Below are positions 60,811-64,000 of a DNA stretch of 64,000 bases, piece after piece. A program made the position numbers and the translations under genes. The DNA comes from Xylophilus sp. GOD-11R (GTDB lineage Bacteria > Pseudomonadota > Gammaproteobacteria > Burkholderiales > Burkholderiaceae_C): the NCBI RefSeq assembly GCF_033546935.1, contig NZ_CP137854.1:4960001-5024000 (forward strand). Direction: 5' to 3'. The notes under the pieces were generated by a model. It was given only the letters and a program-made list of their open reading frames with translations. It ran no database searches and was not told the DNA's origin. Every line of letters begins with the position of its first letter. Positions within the stretch are counted from its first letter, which is position 1.

Positions 60811-61445
60811 TGACAATTACCTTGGAGGAGGGCGTCGAACAAATCGGTTTGCGCCTTTCAAGCACCCAATTGAGCCAACTGCATGCCTACCTCGCGATGC
60901 TGCAGAAATGGAACCGGGTCTACAACCTCACCGCCGTACGCAATCCGATCGAGATGGTTACCCACCATCTGCTCGATAGTCTCTCGGTGATTCCAAGCCT
61001 GTTGCGAGAGCGGGAAGGGGGCAAGCCGTTCACGCTGCTTGATGTGGGTTCCGGCGGAGGTTTGCCCGGCGCCGTCATTGCTATTTGCTGCCCACAGGCA
61101 CAGGTGAGTTGTGTGGACACGGTGGCAAAGAAGGCCGCTTTCCAGCAGCAGATCGGGCTGGAGTTGAAACTGCCCAACCTGCGCGGCCTTCACGCACGCG
61201 TAGAAAATCTCCGCGAGCCTAATGACGTGGTTTGTTCTCGCGCCTTTGCATCACTGGCGGATTTCACCCAATGGTCCGCCGGGTCGCTGGCGCCCAACGG
61301 CGTCTGGATGGCATTGAAAGGCAAACACCCGGTCGACGAAATCGCATTACTGCCCTCGACCGTTGAAGTGTTTCACGTGGAACAGCTTGTAGTTCCCGGC
61401 TTGGAGGCCGATCGCTGCATCGTGTGGATGCGTTCCACCACGTAA
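60810..61445 (+). CDS. rsmG: 16S rRNA guanine-527 N7-methyltransferase RsmG (GidB)
   Basis: A 211-residue SAM-dependent enzyme that methylates G527 of 16S rRNA; loss gives low-level streptomycin resistance in other species. Motifs: LQKWNRVYNLTAVRNPIEM, the SAM loop LLDVGSGGGLPGAVIA and SRAFASLADF. ATG at 60810 shares a base with the mnmG stop. A variant parS site lies near its 3' end, read as VFHVEQ. Confidence 0.95.
   Translation: MTITLEEGVEQIGLRLSSTQLSQLHAYLAMLQKWNRVYNLTAVRNPIEMVTHHLLDSLSVIPSLLREREGGKPFTLLDVGSGGGLPGAVIAICCPQAQVSCVDTVAKKAAFQQQIGLELKLPNLRGLHARVENLREPNDVVCSRAFASLADFTQWSAGSLAPNGVWMALKGKHPVDEIALLPSTVEVFHVEQLVVPGLEADRCIVWMRSTT
61369..61384. promoter_or_regulatory. parS-like site 3 (in rsmG)
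   Basis: TGTTTCACGTGGAACA, one mismatch from consensus, 127 bases before the parA start. The reading frame differs from that of sites 1 and 2, so the match is not explained by a shared protein motif. Confidence 0.8.
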
Positions 61446-61510
61446 ACTCTCGCGCTGCCGTTCATCGGTCGTCACTCTTTCGGCCAACCAACTTCGCTCC
61501 CTCATCATCT

Positions 61511-62314
61511 ATGGCTCGAATCTTCTGTGTCGCCAACCAAAAAGGCGGCGTTGGCAAGACCACTACGTCGGTCAACCTGGCGGCCGGCTTAGCCAAGATC
61601 GGCCAGCGTGTGCTGCTGGTTGACCTGGACCCACAGGGCAACGCCACCATGGGCTCCGGGGTCGACAAGCGCGCGCTGGCGGCCTCACTTTATGAGGTGC
61701 TGGTAGACGGGACATCAATCGCGACTGCCAGGGTGCGCGCAGACCGCCTGGAAGCCAGCGGCTGTGCGTACGACGTCTTGGGCGCCAACCGCGAGCTGGC
61801 CGGCGCCGAACTGGAAATGGTTGAGATGGAAGGGCGCGAACGCCTGCTGAAAACTGCTTTGGCCGCTGTCGATGCCGACTACGACTTCGTGCTGATCGAC
61901 TGCCCTCCGTCGCTCTCCTTGCTGACCCTCAACGGGCTGTGCAGCGCCCATGGCGTCGTGGTGCCGATGCAATGTGAATACTTTGCCTTGGAAGGTCTGA
62001 CCGACCTGGTCAACACCATCAAGCAGGTCCACGCCAATCTCAACAAGGAATTGAAGATCATCGGCCTGCTGCGCGTGATGTTCGACCCGCGCATCACGCT
62101 GCAACAGCAGGTCAGCGAACAGCTCAAGGACCACTTCGGCGACAAGGTCTTCGACACGGTGATTCCACGCAATGTGCGCCTGGCCGAAGCACCGAGTTAC
62201 GGCTTGCCCGGTGTGGTGTTCGACCCGGCGTCAAAGGGTGCGCAAGCCTTTGTTTCTTTTGCCACAGAAATGGTGCGGCGCGCGCAAACGCCCGAAGCCG
62301 CCGTCACGACATGA
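61511..62314 (+). CDS. parA: Chromosome-partitioning ATPase ParA (Soj)
   Basis: A 267-residue ParA. Deviant Walker A KGGVGKTT at residues 11-18, VDLDPQGNATMGSG, Walker B-like IDCPPSLSLL and RNVRLAEAPSYG near the C-terminus. No N-terminal helix-turn-helix, so it is the chromosomal short type. The start at 61511 gives the canonical MARIFCVANQ opening. Its gradient on the nucleoid moves ParB-parS complexes during segregation. Overlaps the downstream hydrolase gene as ATGA. Confidence 0.96.
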   Translation: MARIFCVANQKGGVGKTTTSVNLAAGLAKIGQRVLLVDLDPQGNATMGSGVDKRALAASLYEVLVDGTSIATARVRADRLEASGCAYDVLGANRELAGAELEMVEMEGRERLLKTALAAVDADYDFVLIDCPPSLSLLTLNGLCSAHGVVVPMQCEYFALEGLTDLVNTIKQVHANLNKELKIIGLLRVMFDPRITLQQQVSEQLKDHFGDKVFDTVIPRNVRLAEAPSYGLPGVVFDPASKGAQAFVSFATEMVRRAQTPEAAVTT

Positions 62315-62889
62315 CGGTCGCACGCGTCCTTACCGTACCGGGTTGGCACGGCAGCGGCGCCGAGCATTGGCAGAGCCGATGGGAAACGCTTTACGGCTAT
62401 CGACGGGTGGAACAGCACGATTGGGCCCACCCCCTGCGCGGCGACTGGAACGCACGCCTGGAGGACGAGATCCTGGCAGGGCAGGGCGCCCCGGTCGTGC
62501 TGGTGGCGCACAGCCTTGGCTGCGCCCTGGTCGCCGCCTGGGCCGCCCATTCGCGAAACACCCGCATCGTGCGCGCCGCGTTGCTGGTGGCTCCGCCCGA
62601 TGTGGAAAGCGACAGCCTGCGCGCCCGGCTGCACGGCTGGGCCCCGATGAGCGACCAGCGTCTGCCATTCATCTCGACCGTCATCGCCAGCAACGACGAC
62701 CCTTATTGCCGCCTCGACCGCGCGCGCCATTTCGCCTCGCGATGGGCCAGCGCGTTCGTCGATGCCGGCCCCGCAGGCCACCTCAACGCCGAGTCCGGCC
62801 TGGGCGACTGGCCACTCGGCCATGCCTACCTGCGCGAAGCGGCGGGCACCGCCGCCGTCACCCTGGCGCCGACCCCGGCGCCCACCTGA
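62311..62889 (+). CDS. RBBP9/YdeN-type serine hydrolase
   Basis: A 192-residue alpha/beta hydrolase of the Ser_hydrolase (RBBP9/YdeN) family. The opening LTVPGWHGSGAEHWQSRWE is diagnostic; the nucleophile is Ser 68 in VAHSLGCALV, the acid Asp in ASNDDPYC, and the His in DAGPAGHLNAESG. Physiological substrate unknown. It is inserted between parA and parB, coupled to parA by ATGA and 16 bases before parB, so it is expressed with the partition genes. Confidence 0.88.
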   Translation: MTVARVLTVPGWHGSGAEHWQSRWETLYGYRRVEQHDWAHPLRGDWNARLEDEILAGQGAPVVLVAHSLGCALVAAWAAHSRNTRIVRAALLVAPPDVESDSLRARLHGWAPMSDQRLPFISTVIASNDDPYCRLDRARHFASRWASAFVDAGPAGHLNAESGLGDWPLGHAYLREAAGTAAVTLAPTPAPT

Positions 62890-62905
62890 ACGAACACCCA
62901 AGACC

Positions 62906-63841
62906 ATGGTCACCAAAAAATCAAAAGGCCTCGGCCGCGGCCTCGAAATGCTGCTCGGCCCCAAGGCCCTCGACACCCCCGAAAACGGCGCCACGGCCGA
63001 TCCAGGCCTTCCGACCGTGCTCGCGCTGGACACCATGGTCGCGGGCGTCTACCAGCCCCGCACCCGCATGGACGAAGGCGCCCTGTACGAGCTCGCCGAG
63101 AGCATCAAGGCCCAGGGCATCATGCAGCCGATCCTGGTACGGCGCCTCAACGGTGGGCCCCATGCCGGCCGCTACGAAATCATCGCCGGCGAGCGGCGTT
63201 TCCGGGCCGCGCGGCTGGCAGGGCTGGAGTCGGTGCCGGTACTGGTGCGTGACGTGCCGGACGAGGCAGCGGCCGCCATGGCGCTCATCGAGAACATCCA
63301 GCGCGAAGATCTCAACCCGCTGGAAGAAGCGCAAGGCCTGCAGCGCCTGGTCAGGGAATTCGGCCTGACGCACGAGCAGGCCGCCCAGTCGGTCGGCCGT
63401 TCGCGCAGCGCGGCGAGCAACCTGCTGCGCCTGCTGGCACTGGCCGACCCGGTGCAGACCATGCTCATGGCAGGCGACCTCGACATGGGTCACGCCCGCG
63501 CGCTGCTGCCACTGGACAAGGCTGCGCAGATCACCGCCGCCCACCAGATCGCCGCGCGCAAGCTGTCGGTGCGGGAAGCCGAGTCGCTGGCGCGCAAGAT
63601 CGGCGCCGAATTCAACCTGTCCGCCCAGAAGACGCCGGCACCGCAGCCGGCGAAGTCGCGCGACCTGGAACGGGTCGAGGAAGAACTGTCGGACCTCTTC
63701 ACCGCCCAGGTCGAGGTGCGCATCAAGAAGCGCAGCAAGCGTGGCGGCAGCGTTCAGGAGAGCGGTGAACTGGCAATCCAGTTCAGCTCGCTCGACGAGC
63801 TCAACGGGCTGATCGAGCGCCTGCGCGCACCGACCGCCTGA
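62906..63841 (+). CDS. parB: Chromosome-partitioning CTPase ParB (Spo0J)
   Basis: A 311-residue ParB. The start [15 protein letters not shown] is the conserved ParA-interacting N-terminus. The CTP-binding domain shows [24 protein letters not shown] and [17 protein letters not shown]. The helix-turn-helix ([24 protein letters not shown]) binds parS and the C-terminal ~50 residues form the dimer domain. With the three parS sites upstream this is a complete chromosomal partition locus. Confidence 0.97.
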   Translation: MVTKKSKGLGRGLEMLLGPKALDTPENGATADPGLPTVLALDTMVAGVYQPRTRMDEGALYELAESIKAQGIMQPILVRRLNGGPHAGRYEIIAGERRFRAARLAGLESVPVLVRDVPDEAAAAMALIENIQREDLNPLEEAQGLQRLVREFGLTHEQAAQSVGRSRSAASNLLRLLALADPVQTMLMAGDLDMGHARALLPLDKAAQITAAHQIAARKLSVREAESLARKIGAEFNLSAQKTPAPQPAKSRDLERVEEELSDLFTAQVEVRIKKRSKRGGSVQESGELAIQFSSLDELNGLIERLRAPTA

Positions 63842-63871
63842 GAACAGGCTTCCAGCCCGCGCCGCAAGGGC

Positions 63872-64000
63872 TCAAAGCACCTTGAAGACCGACTCGTAGG
63901 GCTTGCTGACCTGCAGGTCGCTTCCCGGGCAGCGCATGCGCACACGAAGCTTGCCGGCCTCGTCGCGCCAGATGCGCTGGGTCATGCGCAGGTTGAGCAG
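63872..64000 (-). CDS. Partial protein, C-terminal 42 residues only
   Basis: An open frame entering from the right edge and ending TGA, convergent with parB 30 bases away. The visible C-terminus reads NLRMTQRIWRDEAGKLRV, then RMRCPGSDLQVSKPYESV. It is basic, with one Cys, and not enough to name a family. Confidence 0.55.
   Translation of the reverse strand: MLNLRMTQRIWRDEAGKLRVRMRCPGSDLQVSKPYESVFKVL

Noticed and set aside
1-64000. tRNA or rRNA genes
   Set aside because: No cloverleaf-like intergenic segment or rRNA signature was noticed by eye in the gaps; a tRNAscan run would settle it.

Overview
The window looks like chromosome from a GC-rich member of the Burkholderiales, most likely the Comamonadaceae. 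The grounds are strong GC-rich codon use, the gene families present (Fe-S/FAD/Mo oxidoreductase, several LacI/LysR/TetR regulators, liv-type transport with CoA ligases) and intergenic hairpin repeats built on ACTTTCTTT...AAAGAAAGT. A cellulose operon and a large protein that may be an AWR-type type III effector would fit a plant- or environment-associated strain. I cannot name the species. The right end carries mnmG-rsmG-parA-parB with three parS-like sites, so it probably lies close to oriC. No rRNA, tRNA or CRISPR array was seen.

Layout. 1-4774 (minus): cellulose operon bcsD-bcsP-like-bcsQ-bcsA-bcsB, with bcsB cut by the window edge. 4917-12062: MFS exporter, DUF481 outer-membrane protein, a PEP-CTERM protein, fba, purC, and a divergent TetR/SDR pair with a twin operator. 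12184-15385: a KaiC-like ATPase coupled to a hybrid histidine kinase. 15402-21484: topoisomerase III with a histone-H1-like tail and SWIB domain, then a SET-domain methyltransferase, birA, a SPOR-like protein and a solute-binding protein. 21576-22366: a giant imperfect inverted repeat with arms of about 300 bp. 22402-31989 (minus): an uptake and CoA-activation cluster (acyl-CoA synthetase, livG, [repeat block], livH, livM, livK, livF, PaaK-like ligase), with a divergent Crp/Fnr-type regulator. 33096-36388: two tandem LacI-type regulators with two upstream operators, then a LysR regulator. 36502-40521: DoxX and a PaoABC-type molybdenum aldehyde oxidoreductase whose FAD subunit gene carries a large internal deletion. 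41184-49200: heavy-metal RND efflux system with a divergent two-component system. 49326-52571: the 1081-residue AWR-like protein. 52547-58010: Old Yellow Enzyme, SbmA/YddA-type ABC protein, a glutathione S-transferase with a polyglutamine tail, DUF1328 and a transglutaminase. 58104-63841: Phd/PIN toxin-antitoxin module with a perfect palindromic operator, mnmG, rsmG, parA, a small serine hydrolase and parB.

Genes are tightly packed. Many neighbours overlap by ATGA, GTGA or TGATG, which indicates translational coupling within the bcs, kaiC-kinase, liv, pao, two-component, toxin-antitoxin-mnmG-rsmG and parA-hydrolase groups. The most promising leads are the topB-SWIB/SET pair, the AWR-like protein, the KaiC-kinase module, the large inverted repeat and its third copy inside the liv cluster, the deleted paoB, and the toxin gene fused translationally to mnmG. 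Functions are read from recognisable motifs and family knowledge; no database search was run.
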